A stretch of DNA of 53,574 nt from NCBI GenBank assembly GCA_035297145.1, contig DATGZN010000009.1, forward strand, positions 1 through 53,574. The letters are read 5' to 3'. The notes beneath the pieces were generated by a model, which was given only the letters and a program-made list of their open reading frames with translations, was not told where the DNA came from and searched no databases. Origin of the DNA: QHXW01 sp035297145. Lineage in GTDB: Bacteria > Acidobacteriota > Terriglobia > Bryobacterales > Bryobacteraceae. How positions within the stretch are numbered: the stretch's first letter is position 1; every line of letters starts with the position of its first letter. Positions 45,133-52,931 of the stretch are shown in pieces. Position numbers and translations under genes: made by a program.

Positions 45133-45430
45133 TCCAAGGGCTGTTCGCCGCCGCGGATCGCCTGGCCGGATTTCTGGGAGAGATAGTGGGCCAGTTCTGA
45201 AGTATGGGTATGATGTTTTAAAGTCGGGCGTGGCCGCCAATTTCCGGCTGGCGCGTAAACCGGACAGGATCGGTGGCGTTGGCGAGTGAGCAAGGGCCTA
45301 TAACTCGTCAACTACGTTGAGCGGAATCATCGGAACGCCGTTTACGGGATTTATTATGAGGGGAGATCCCCAAGCAGGAATCAGCGGTGGGAGCGCCGCG
45401 GAAGGCGAGCGTCAACAATCCTATTGAGGG
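45133..45430. other. Gene-free stretch after ADOP2
   Basis: About 300 nt between two convergent genes. I saw no coding potential and no convincing intrinsic terminator. Two short dyads are present (TCAAC-TAC-GTTGA at 45308-45320, GGGGA-GA-TCCCC at 45360-45371), neither followed by a T-run. Confidence 0.5.
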
Positions 45431-46141
45431 TCAGTGCGCAATCGGCGGAGCCAGCGTCCCATCGGACCACGTGCCAACCGGGACCATCATAATTGTCACC
45501 CGTTCTTCAGGATCATCTGCCGCCAGAACCGGCGAGCCCGCCAGATCGGCTCCCCAGCTTTTCGCTGCTTCGCCCGGAACGAAAAACATCAGGTGTGGAT
45601 GCCAACTCATGCCCTGATCGGTTAGATACTGGCGCTTCGACATCATGTAGCACATCGCACCCGGCTCCAGCGCGGGCAATTCCTTCTTATCCAGTGCCGA
45701 TGCGGTCGCCTGGACGATCTCGGCCTTCGATTTTCCCGCTAGCACAAGTTTGGTCTTCATCATGTAGATGGGCATAAAAGTTCTTGCGGACGGCGGATTA
45801 AAGCAGATGGGACCGCGAACTTTGGGATTCCAGAATTCCGGATGATCGGTGGCGGCACCCCATGATCGTTCCACTATACAGAGAAAACCATTCGCGCCAT
45901 TCACTGCGGTCCTGTATCCCGTGCGGCCCAGCACCATCACTTCGGCCCCGTCCGAAATGGAGGCTGGAGCAGCACTGCGCGCCAGCGCAATTTCAGACTT
46001 CTCGTCGGGCATCAAATACTGATTGAGAGGAGCCATCGCTGGATACGGAGCCTTCTTCGCCTGCGCTCGCGCCTGAGAAGTTGTGCCGGGTATGACAACC
46101 TGAACAAGGAATGCCAAAGCGATGAGATTGCGTTTCGTCAT
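45431..46141 (-). CDS. Secreted protein of unknown function
   Basis: 236 aa from ATG 46141. The signal peptide (MTKRNLIALAFLVQVVIPGTTSQARA) is followed by a soluble domain with YLMPDEKSEIALARSAAPA, GFLCIVERSW, GPICFNPPSARTFMPIY and GAMCYMMSKRQYLTDQG. Four cysteines may form disulfides. It resembles exported proteins of unknown function in soil bacteria; no catalytic motif stands out. A TATACT box at 46152-46157 lies 10 nt upstream of the ATG. Confidence 0.75.
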   Translation of the reverse strand: MTKRNLIALAFLVQVVIPGTTSQARAQAKKAPYPAMAPLNQYLMPDEKSEIALARSAAPASISDGAEVMVLGRTGYRTAVNGANGFLCIVERSWGAATDHPEFWNPKVRGPICFNPPSARTFMPIYMMKTKLVLAGKSKAEIVQATASALDKKELPALEPGAMCYMMSKRQYLTDQGMSWHPHLMFFVPGEAAKSWGADLAGSPVLAADDPEERVTIMMVPVGTWSDGTLAPPIAH

Positions 46142-46151
46142 AGGACGTTCC

Positions 46152-46157
46152 AGTATA
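46152..46157 (-). promoter_or_regulatory. -10-like box near the secreted protein start
   Basis: TATACT on the minus strand lies 10 nt before ATG 46141, implying a leader of about 4 nt. No clear -35 box. Confidence 0.25.
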
Positions 46158-46292
46158 CGCATATTTTCTGTGGGGGCGTCGTTAGATCATGCGCCATCCA
46201 GAAATAATCCACGTGGACGTGAAACGCCCTATCTGTCCAAGTGCCTTGCCGGTTCTTGGTGGATCGTCGGCAACCCTTCCAAAGGTATTGCC

Positions 46293-47212
46293 TCATGGTG
46301 CTGGCTCGATTCCGATCCTATCGTTCACCGCGGATGAAATCCGCTGAGTGCATCCGAGATAGCGCTCAGTGGTCTGGATCGAGACGTGACCAAGAAGGAA
46401 TTGAATCTGCTCCAGTTCGCCGCCGGCGCCGCGGCAGAGCCGAGCGCAACTCCGACGGAGATCGCGCGGTGCGAGTTTGGTAACGCCAATCTTGGCTGCG
46501 AATTCCTTGACGACGTGCCATACGGCCTTCTCGGTTACGCCTTCGCCCCAAGCTGTACCCGCGCTGCTCACACGCCTGAAAAGCCGCCCCGCTTCAATTC
46601 CGGCAGCCTGTGTCCATTCGTCCACCAGGCTATACACCCAAGCCGGGACGGGAATGGTTCGGACGTGACCGGCCTTTCCACTTAGGTCCACGATTGCCCA
46701 ATGCCCTTCGCGCTGCTGCAAGTGGCTGAAAGTCAGCCCGGCGAGCTCATGGCGACGGAGTCCGCAAGACAGCAGGACGGCAAGCAGAGCCCGATCACGT
46801 TTGCCCTTCAGTCGCTCCCGGTCTGGCGCCTGCCACAGTGCTTGCCCCTGGGCGGCGGTCAACCAGTTGCCAAGTCTGACGCCCAGCTTCTTGACGCCCT
46901 TGACGTGCCGTATCCCCGCAGCCAAGTCGGCGCTTAGGAGACCGCAATCGGACGCCTCGTATGCCAGCCGGCGGACGGCCCCGAGCCGAAGGTTGATCGT
47001 CCCTTAACGGACGACAACCGTCTTGCTGAACGACAACGCGGCTCCGAGCAATACCAGTCCACGAATTCATCAATGGCATGGCGATAGCCGCGCTGAGCGT
47101 CCGGGCAGGAGAGAGTGTTGAGAATGGCGGATCTGGCGACCTCGAGATCTGGCAGTCGCAGGACCGTTTTGGGGACGCGACGCTTATCTTTGCGGGTTGG
47201 CTTTGTCTTCAT
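46293..47212 (-). pseudogene. Decayed tyrosine recombinase (phage-integrase family)
   Basis: Three pieces of one integrase lie in two frames. The N-terminal arm and start of the core-binding domain (MKTKPTRKDKRRVPKTVLRL to DEFVDWYCSEP) run from 47212. SFSKTVVVR then ends at a TAA in another frame, followed by TINLRLGAVRRLAYEASDCG and the catalytic domain down to 46293. About a dozen residues expected between VVVR and TIN are missing. Catalytic residues remaining are Arg in LLSCGLRRHEL, Lys in LSGKAGHVRTIP, His in LLGHVS and Tyr in TTERYLG. The His of the H-x-x-R box is Arg (APRDLRR; CGC for CAC). It is almost certainly inactive. Confidence 0.85.
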
Positions 47213-47213
47213 C

Positions 47214-47238
47214 ACCTGTGGCCTCCAGCGCCACAGGT
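47214..47238 (-). repeat. Inverted repeat at the start of the recombinase pseudogene
   Basis: Perfect 8-bp arms ACCTGTGG (47214-47221) and CCACAGGT (47231-47238) flank a 9-nt centre. On the minus strand the centre contains GGAGG, the ribosome binding site of the integrase ATG 47212. The arm-centre-arm geometry also resembles a tyrosine-recombinase core site. Both readings are inference. Confidence 0.5.
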
Positions 47239-47416
47239 TCATATTGCAGCCGTCGCATGTCGCCCTGGGTCCGGGTGCCGCATCACACGACCGCAATGGG
47301 TAGGCAAGCGCTGAGGTAACCTGAGCGTCAGGACTCGCTAAATGGCCGAACGACCCCATCCTTTGCTCAGCAAGAGATCCTCGCGCCACTGGGGCTTACG
47401 AAAGGAGAGCTTATGT

Positions 47417-47668
47417 ATGTCGCAAAAGAAGATATCTAGCGGTGTGGTACACGAAGTGCCCGCAGATTTAAAAAAAGCACTTACATCCGACCCGCAAGCG
47501 TTAACGGCATGGGAGGATATTACACCGCTCGCACGCAACGAGTGGATATGTTGGATTGAGTCAGCTAAAAAAGCAGAAACTAGAAGCCGCCGGATCGAGT
47601 GGGGCCGTTCAAGCCTTAAGGATGGAAAACGACGCCCCTGTTGTTGGCCCGGATGCGCCCACCGCTAA
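47417..47668 (+). CDS. YdeI/OmpD-associated-family small protein
   Basis: 83 aa from ATG 47417; AGGAG 9 nt upstream supports it over the ATG at 47413, which is out of frame. The sequence SGVVHEVPADLKKALTSDP, then LTPLARNEWICWIESAKKAE and RRPCCWPGC matches the C-terminal YdeI/OmpD-associated (OmdA-like) domain, here as a short stand-alone protein. Function is unclear; longer relatives are linked to antimicrobial-peptide or bacteriocin tolerance. It lies next to the recombinase relic and is divergent from it. Confidence 0.75.
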   Translation: MSQKKISSGVVHEVPADLKKALTSDPQALTAWEDITPLARNEWICWIESAKKAETRSRRIEWGRSSLKDGKRRPCCWPGCAHR

Positions 47669-47964
47669 TTCCAAGATGGTCAAACTGGACATTGTGACTG
47701 CGGACCGGAGTCGGCCAACTTCCGGTTTCCGCGTGAAGCACTGAATTGCGTGCCGATATCGTCGGTAAACACTGCCCGACTAGTGCGGATCTACTTCCCA
47801 CAATGACGATTGAGGCATAGAGGTGACACCTGACAATCATCCTTGCGACGTTGTCTTGCTCCGCTCGCTGGCTCGGCCCCGTCGGCCGAAGAGGAATCGT
47901 CGGGGCGAATCTGCGTCAGACTTGCTTCCTTGCGGATCTGATAGTGGCAACTGGAAGGGTTCGT

Positions 47965-47976
47965 CCAAAATTTTGG
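47965..47976. promoter_or_regulatory. 12-bp AT-core palindrome
   Basis: CCAAAATTTTGG is a perfect palindrome, extending to 18 bp (47962-47979) with one mismatch pair. It stands out in high-GC DNA and lies about 300 nt upstream of the DinB gene. Possible protein binding site; target unknown. Confidence 0.35.
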
Positions 47977-48237
47977 GCGGCAGATCAGGCGTAGAAAGTT
48001 CTTGATAGCGGCCGGATACTAATTGCGGCCCAGAATCCAAGCCTGGGCTTCACGAAATGGCTAAGGTCGACAGGAAGGCGAGTTTCATGAGTAGTTAATG
48101 ATACGCGCCAGAGCCCGATTGGAATTGCTCGGGTGACGGAATCGGTTTTCCCGCTTACGAGATTTCTTGTCCCACAACCGGACGAGGTAGCCGCTGATTT
48201 AGACGGCCAATGCATTGAAACGAAAAAAAACCGAGTC

Positions 48238-48255
48238 TTGGCATGATACTTGCCA
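48238..48255 (+). promoter_or_regulatory. Sigma-54 promoter of the secreted DinB gene
   Basis: TTGGCATGATACTTGCCA matches the -24/-12 consensus (TGGCAYG-N4-TTGC), with GG at 48240-48241 and GC at 48252-48253, exactly 10 nt apart. Transcription would start near 48265, just before GGAGG (48268-48272) and the ATG at 48280. Such promoters need an AAA+ enhancer-binding protein, not found in this window. Confidence 0.75.
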
Positions 48256-48279
48256 CCCGGAGATGTTGGAGGATTCTTG

Positions 48280-48843
48280 ATGTTCCGATCCATTGTTCGC
48301 GTCGTGGTTCCTGTTGGCATGGTATCTGTTTCCGTCTTGGCGTCCTTGGCCAACGCCCAAGGCATCTCGCCGAGCCTGCCCAATCCGATCATGGCGCCGA
48401 ATCCGCTGACGACGACGATATCCATTTTTCGTAGCAATATGCAGGACAAGATCATGAAGGCGGCGGACGAGATGCCAGAGTCCAAGTACAGCTACCGGCC
48501 GACGAAGGACGTTCGCTCGTTTGCCGACATCCTGAATCATGTGGCGGATATATCCTACACATTGTGTTCAAACGTCAAGGGTGAAGCGACCCCCGCCACG
48601 GCTACCGCGGCGGGTTCGAAGACCAAGATTATGGCCCGCCTCAAAGGCGCATTCGATTACTGCGATGGCGTGTACTCCGGGTTCACCGATGCGCACCTCA
48701 ATGACCCGGCGGATTTCTGGGGCGCCAAGACGAACAAGATGTTCGTCTTGACGCAAGTCGCAAACCATGACGCCTTGCATTACGGCAATCTCGTCACGTA
48801 TCTGCGCCTCAATGGCCTCGAGCCGTCCGGGGGCTGGTTTTGA
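48280..48843 (+). CDS. Exported DinB-family protein
   Basis: 187 aa from ATG 48280. A signal peptide (MFRSIVRVVVPVGMVSVSVL, cleavage after ANAQ) makes it unusual among DinB proteins, most of which are cytoplasmic. The four-helix DinB fold is indicated by SFADILNHVADISYTLC and by VANHDALHYGNLVTYLRLNG. These carry the three His expected for metal binding. DinB-fold enzymes include thiol-transferases and hydrolases; no specific activity can be read. It is expressed from a sigma-54 promoter, which suggests regulated expression. Confidence 0.88.
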   Translation: MFRSIVRVVVPVGMVSVSVLASLANAQGISPSLPNPIMAPNPLTTTISIFRSNMQDKIMKAADEMPESKYSYRPTKDVRSFADILNHVADISYTLCSNVKGEATPATATAAGSKTKIMARLKGAFDYCDGVYSGFTDAHLNDPADFWGAKTNKMFVLTQVANHDALHYGNLVTYLRLNGLEPSGGWF

Positions 48844-49141
48844 TGGCCCGGCGGCGCCACCGACGACTTTGAACGCTGCATCGCCGCGCATTGCCTCACT
48901 CAGGGCAAACTTCAACAAGTGGGCAGCGACACGACCTCTCCAGTAGCGAGTTGTGTCTCAGATCGAGCAATCCCGCGACTAACGGCGCAGCGTTTACCAA
49001 CAGCACCGGGTGGATGGTCGACTACCCCTCACTACCTGGCTCTGTCCGGGTGGCGCGTAACCCTGGGAACAGTCCCGGAAATCGGAGGCGCTTCTACGCG
49101 GATGAGCCCTCTGGAACGCGCTGCTCAGCGAGGTTGGATCT
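48844..49141. other. Gene-free stretch between dinB-like and P460 genes
   Basis: About 300 nt between convergent genes. No coding potential, promoter or clear terminator hairpin with T-run was seen. Confidence 0.5.
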
Positions 49142-50083
49142 TTATCTTTCCCGGTACTCCGTGAATACGTACCCCTGATCTTTGCGCGCAACATGGCACT
49201 GATGACAAGCCCGGCGCATTTTGGCATCCAGCTTGTCCACCCTGCTTCCGTCGTCAAAAGTGCCGTATCCCCAGCCGTCCGTCGAGCTGTAGCGCCGGCT
49301 GTCTTTCACCATGACTCCAACGATCCGGCGCGACCCTTCTTGAGCGCCGTTGGAAGTAGAGAGCCACTCCAGCATCTCGTCGGCGAAGATCGCTCCGTCC
49401 GGATACGAACCCGAGCGCAAGCCCTCCATAGCCTTGTCGTTGGCATAGAAATGAAACAATCCCGCCATACATGGCTTTTCGCAAGGCTTCTTCCAAAACG
49501 CATCGTAGGTCGGCGGGACCATCGAACTGTGGAGGAAAGTCCACCGCCGATACCCCTCGGGGTACGGCGTGCCTGCGTCGGCCGATGCCGGAAGCGTGGT
49601 GAACACGAGATCGTGATCCTTCTGCATGGAGTGGCAGGCATAGCATTGAGCCCGATCCTTCTCGGCCAGCCTGGCGTTCTTGCTATCGAACGTTTCGAAT
49701 CCCCATCCGGCAGACTCCTGGAACAGGGAATCGTCCTTCATCATCACATCCAGTGCACTGCGCTCTCCCTCGGTCAGAATGCCTTTGGAATCGCCCTCGC
49801 CCGCTTTCGTACGCAGGGTCTCGCGTACGAGTATGGAGCCATTCGGGAATTTTCCCGAGTGGTACCCTTCGACTGCCTGTGGGTTGGCATAGAAATGAAA
49901 GATCTTCCCTCCCTCGGTCGCGAACGATTTGTGCTCGGGGCCAATCACGACGGACTTGACATGCTGCCACGAGCGATAGCCGTCCGGGAACGGAACTTCG
50001 GAGTTCTTCTCCGCCGCGGCCAGCGCCAACACAATCACGAACGCGCTCCCACTCCGCCATAGTCGCTTTCTGTTGCTCTGCAT
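49142..50083 (-). CDS. Tandem cytochrome P460-domain protein, exported
   Basis: 313 aa from ATG 50083, with GGAGGGAAAA upstream. A signal peptide (about 1-28) is followed by two similar P460 units. Unit 1 runs FPDGYRSWQHVKSVV ... IFHFYANPQAVEGY ... SAGWGFETFD ... QCYACH. Unit 2 runs YPEGYRRWTFLHSSM ... LFHFYANDKAMEGL ... TDGWGYGTFD ... ACHQCH. Each ends with a CxxCH heme site, so two hemes are expected. P460 proteins oxidise hydroxylamine or scavenge nitric oxide, or are uncharacterised. The crosslinking Lys cannot be assigned by eye. It is divergent from the sensor kinase. Confidence 0.88.
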   Translation of the reverse strand: MQSNRKRLWRSGSAFVIVLALAAAEKNSEVPFPDGYRSWQHVKSVVIGPEHKSFATEGGKIFHFYANPQAVEGYHSGKFPNGSILVRETLRTKAGEGDSKGILTEGERSALDVMMKDDSLFQESAGWGFETFDSKNARLAEKDRAQCYACHSMQKDHDLVFTTLPASADAGTPYPEGYRRWTFLHSSMVPPTYDAFWKKPCEKPCMAGLFHFYANDKAMEGLRSGSYPDGAIFADEMLEWLSTSNGAQEGSRRIVGVMVKDSRRYSSTDGWGYGTFDDGSRVDKLDAKMRRACHQCHVARKDQGYVFTEYRER

Positions 50084-50334
50084 TTTTCCCTCCCGGGCGC
50101 GCCACCGGGGCGCCGTAATCCGAATTCTGCGATCCCCCGCGCGACACGGCCACAGTTTTTTGACAAGCTGGCCGTTCGAAACGCCGAAGCGGCGGCCGCG
50201 CGGGATGAATGCCCAAGGCGGCTCGTCCAACGGTGCTGGTGGAGCCGCGGCCATCGCTGGTCAACGAAATCGCACGGCTCATCAATGGTTGCTTTCTCTG
50301 CCGCCTGGATCCGTAGAAGAATGGAAAGAACGGG

Positions 50335-51468
50335 ATGTCACGACCGTCTGCTTCCGCGATGCGCCAATGGCTGAAGTATTGGCTCGCCTGGACAGCGGCG
50401 GGGCTCTTTTACATCACGCAGGATTTCATGACGCGTCTGTCTCGCAACGAGTCGATCCTCTGGCGGGATGCGGTTATCGGCTGGATGCCCGCCATGTACA
50501 TTTGCGCGGTGTTCACGCCTCCGATCCTGTGGTTCGGCCGCCGCTGGGCTGTGGACGCGGGCCATCGCCGGCAGCGCATCGCAATCCACCTCGGCGCCTC
50601 GGTGGTCTTCTCGCTGGTATCGACCGCTCTGGAAGTACCGGTGCTGGCGGCGATTGGGACGCTAGCGCCACTTCAGAATCCAACCTCGTTCGCCTCGGAT
50701 TTTTGGCATCTTCTGCCATACGACCTGCACGGAGGCATGGTCCGATACTGGGCCGTGATCGGGCTGCAGGCGCTCTTCCGGTCGAACCGGGAGGCTCGCC
50801 GGCGGGAGCGCGAGGCCCTGGAACTGAAGGTTCAGTCTTCACAGCTCGCCGAGCAATTGACTGCGTCGCAGTTGAGCGCCCTAAAAATGCAAATGCACCC
50901 GCACTTCCTGTTCAATACGCTCAGCGCCATTATGGTGCTGGTGCGCCAGGGGAAGGGACAAGAGGCCGAAACGATGCTCAGCCGCCTGAGCGACCTGCTG
51001 CGGCATACGCTGGATGACGTGGACGCTCAGGAGGTCCCGTTGTGGCGCGAACTCGATTTTCTGCGGCTGTATCTCTCGATCGAGCAGGTTCGCTTTGAGG
51101 ATCGGCTGCGCGTCCGGATCGATGCCGGGCCGGAGGTCTCGGACGCGCTCGTTCCCCACATGGTTCTTCAGCCGATCGTGGAGAACGCGGTGCGCCACGG
51201 ATTGGGACAGAGCGAGGAGCCTGTCCTGATCCACGTCAAAATATCGAGAGTCAACGGCCAACTCGCGCTGACCGTCGAAGATGACGGGCCGGGATGTCCC
51301 GATCCCGTGTTCAACGAAAAGGGCATCGGACTCACCAACACCAGGAATCGCCTGAAGCGGCTTTATGGCGCGGAGGCCACGTTCTTGGTGGAGAACCGGG
51401 TTCCCCGAGGAGTGCAGGTGACTATGACCCTGCCCTACCGCGCGGAGCGGCCGGAGGACGAGGAATGA
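50335..51468 (+). CDS. LytS/YehU-type sensor histidine kinase
   Basis: Protein of 377 aa. Four hydrophobic helices lie in the first 150 residues (about 12-29, 48-66, 82-110, 135-147), with no large extracellular domain. A coiled-coil linker leads to the His_kinase motif MQMHPHFLFNTL, with probable phosphorylated His190. The N-box IVENAVRHG (281-289), DDGPG (316-320) and GIGLTNTRNRL (330-340) complete the ATPase. The stop overlaps the ATG of the LytTR regulator (ATGA), so the pair is coupled. The stimulus is unknown; the divergent P460 gene is a plausible target. Confidence 0.92.
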   Translation: MSRPSASAMRQWLKYWLAWTAAGLFYITQDFMTRLSRNESILWRDAVIGWMPAMYICAVFTPPILWFGRRWAVDAGHRRQRIAIHLGASVVFSLVSTALEVPVLAAIGTLAPLQNPTSFASDFWHLLPYDLHGGMVRYWAVIGLQALFRSNREARRREREALELKVQSSQLAEQLTASQLSALKMQMHPHFLFNTLSAIMVLVRQGKGQEAETMLSRLSDLLRHTLDDVDAQEVPLWRELDFLRLYLSIEQVRFEDRLRVRIDAGPEVSDALVPHMVLQPIVENAVRHGLGQSEEPVLIHVKISRVNGQLALTVEDDGPGCPDPVFNEKGIGLTNTRNRLKRLYGAEATFLVENRVPRGVQVTMTLPYRAERPEDEE

Positions 51469-52223
51469 GCCTGAAGGTTCTGATCGTGGACGACGAACGG
51501 CTCGCCCGCGAGGGCATCAAACTGATGCTCAGCGGCGATTCTCTGGTGATGGAAGCCAGAAATGGAAGAGAGGCGGTAGCCAAGATCCGCGAAGAGAAGC
51601 CGGACTTGGTCCTGCTGGATGTCCAGATGCCGCGTATGGACGGCTTCGGAGTAGTGGAAGCAGTGGGGGCGGACAAAATGCCGGCCGTCGTATTCATAAC
51701 TGCACACGATCAATACGCCGTCCGCGCTTTCGAAATCAGCGCAGTCGATTACCTGCTGAAGCCGGTGACGGAAGAGCGCTTCCGAACGGCGTTCGCACGC
51801 GCCAGGAACCGTCTGCGGGTGGCGCCGGGGGATGAATCTACGCGGCAAATGCTGGCTGTCCTGGATGCGATCGCAAACCCGCGGCGGTATCTCTCGCGGC
51901 TGGCGATCCGATCGGGCGACCGGACGGTCTTCCTGACGATCGACGAAGTGGAATGGGTTGAAGCGGCGCAGAACTACGTCTGCGTGCATGCCGGTCAAAC
52001 GAAACACCTGTTGCACGTGGGCATGAACACCATCGAGAACTCACTCGACCCCAAGCGTTTTGTCCGCATCCATCGCTCTTACATCGTCAATCTCCAGCAC
52101 ATCAAGCGATTGTGGGCCCTGCCGCATGGGCAATACATCTTAGAACTGGCTTCCGGGGAGCGGCTGCCATCCGGCCGGACTTATGGAGACAAGATCCGGA
52201 CTGTGTTTGCGAATCCATTCTAA
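51465..52223 (+). CDS. LytTR-family response regulator
   Basis: 252 aa from ATG 51465. The receiver domain has acidic Asp9/Asp10, phosphorylatable Asp52 in LVLLDVQMPRMDG, and Lys99 in YLLKPV. A LytTR DNA-binding domain spans about 148-248: YLSRLAIRSGDRTVFLTIDE, VEAAQNYVCVHAG, FVRIHRSYIVNLQHIKR. It is the partner of the kinase encoded just upstream. LytTR proteins bind paired direct repeats; I did not find an obvious one in this window. Confidence 0.94.
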   Translation: MSLKVLIVDDERLAREGIKLMLSGDSLVMEARNGREAVAKIREEKPDLVLLDVQMPRMDGFGVVEAVGADKMPAVVFITAHDQYAVRAFEISAVDYLLKPVTEERFRTAFARARNRLRVAPGDESTRQMLAVLDAIANPRRYLSRLAIRSGDRTVFLTIDEVEWVEAAQNYVCVHAGQTKHLLHVGMNTIENSLDPKRFVRIHRSYIVNLQHIKRLWALPHGQYILELASGERLPSGRTYGDKIRTVFANPF

Positions 52224-52592
52224 GCAGCCGTGGGATAGACACGCGCAGTATCTTTCGCTCGGCGCCAGGTGCTGCGACAGGCGCGCGGTCGCGAGCGCGC
52301 ACTACCCGGCTCCGAGTGGATAGTCGGCGACTCGTACGCGGCTTGCCGGCGGTCCTCCGAGGCCCTTTGGCGCCAAGCTTTGGAAGAGTGCCGCGTTAGC
52401 CGCCCTCAACCGGAGTCTGTCAATGCCTTCTCGGTATGGCGGCCAGGGCGGTCTTCGGCCGTCTCATTCGGCGTTGTAGTTTTCGCAATTCTCTGTCCAG
52501 CCTCGCGGGTGAGCAAGGCAGGTTGTCGCGCGGGATTGACATCCCGGTCTTGACTCGCGTAATCTCGTCCGCGTAAGCTGAGAATTCTTGGT
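52224..52592. other. Regulatory region upstream of padR-ADOP3
   Basis: About 370 nt with no gene. The distal 230 nt show nothing notable. The last 60 nt hold two overlapping sigma-70-like promoters and a direct repeat, listed separately. Confidence 0.55.
52536..52579 (+). promoter_or_regulatory. Twin promoters with direct repeat before padR
   Basis: Promoter A is TTGACA (52536-52541) with an 18-nt spacer and TAATCT (52560-52565). Promoter B is TTGACT (52550-52555) with an 18-nt spacer and TAAGCT (52574-52579). The direct repeats CGCGTAATCT (52556-52565) and CGCGTAAGCT (52570-52579), 14 nt apart, overlap both -10 boxes and could be PadR autoregulatory sites. Promoter assignment is moderate and the repressor link is inference. 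Confidence 0.45.
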
Positions 52593-52931
52593 ATGGGGCG
52601 CAAGGCGCAAAAGAACGATTCGTTGCCCGGTTCACTGGACATGTTAATTCTGCGGACGCTGTCGCTGCGCGGCCTCCATGGATACGGCATAGTCCAGTTC
52701 ATCCAACAATCGTCCGACGATGAGCTCCTCGTCGAGGAGGGCTCGCTCTACCCCGCTCTCCAGCGGCTGGAGCTAAACGGGTGGATCAACGGTGTCTGGG
52801 GCGTGACGTCGAACAATCGGCGGGCGAGGATCTACAAGATCACGGCGGCTGGCCGCAAACAGCTGGCCGTTGAAACCCGGAAGTACGCCAAACTCACGTT
52901 GGCGATCGCGCGCGTGATGGGAGCGGAGTGA
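52593..52931 (+). CDS. PadR-family transcriptional regulator
   Basis: Protein of 112 aa, short PadR type. The winged helix is clear: SLDMLILRTLSLRGLHGYG, then LVEEGSLYPALQRLELNGWI and KITAAGRKQL. The C-terminus is a single dimerisation helix. PadR genes next to ADOP permeases are recurrent in this phylum, and here the stop overlaps the permease start (GTGA), so both are made together. It probably represses its own operon. Confidence 0.94.
   Translation: MGRKAQKNDSLPGSLDMLILRTLSLRGLHGYGIVQFIQQSSDDELLVEEGSLYPALQRLELNGWINGVWGVTSNNRRARIYKITAAGRKQLAVETRKYAKLTLAIARVMGAE

Larger units (their letters stand above)
47669..48279. other. Non-coding stretch with palindrome and sigma-54 promoter
   Basis: About 610 nt without a supported gene. 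A minus-strand frame of 166 codons here overlaps the dinB-like gene and has no protein character. The notable sites are the CCAAAATTTTGG palindrome (47965-47976) and the sigma-54 promoter (48238-48255). Confidence 0.55.
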
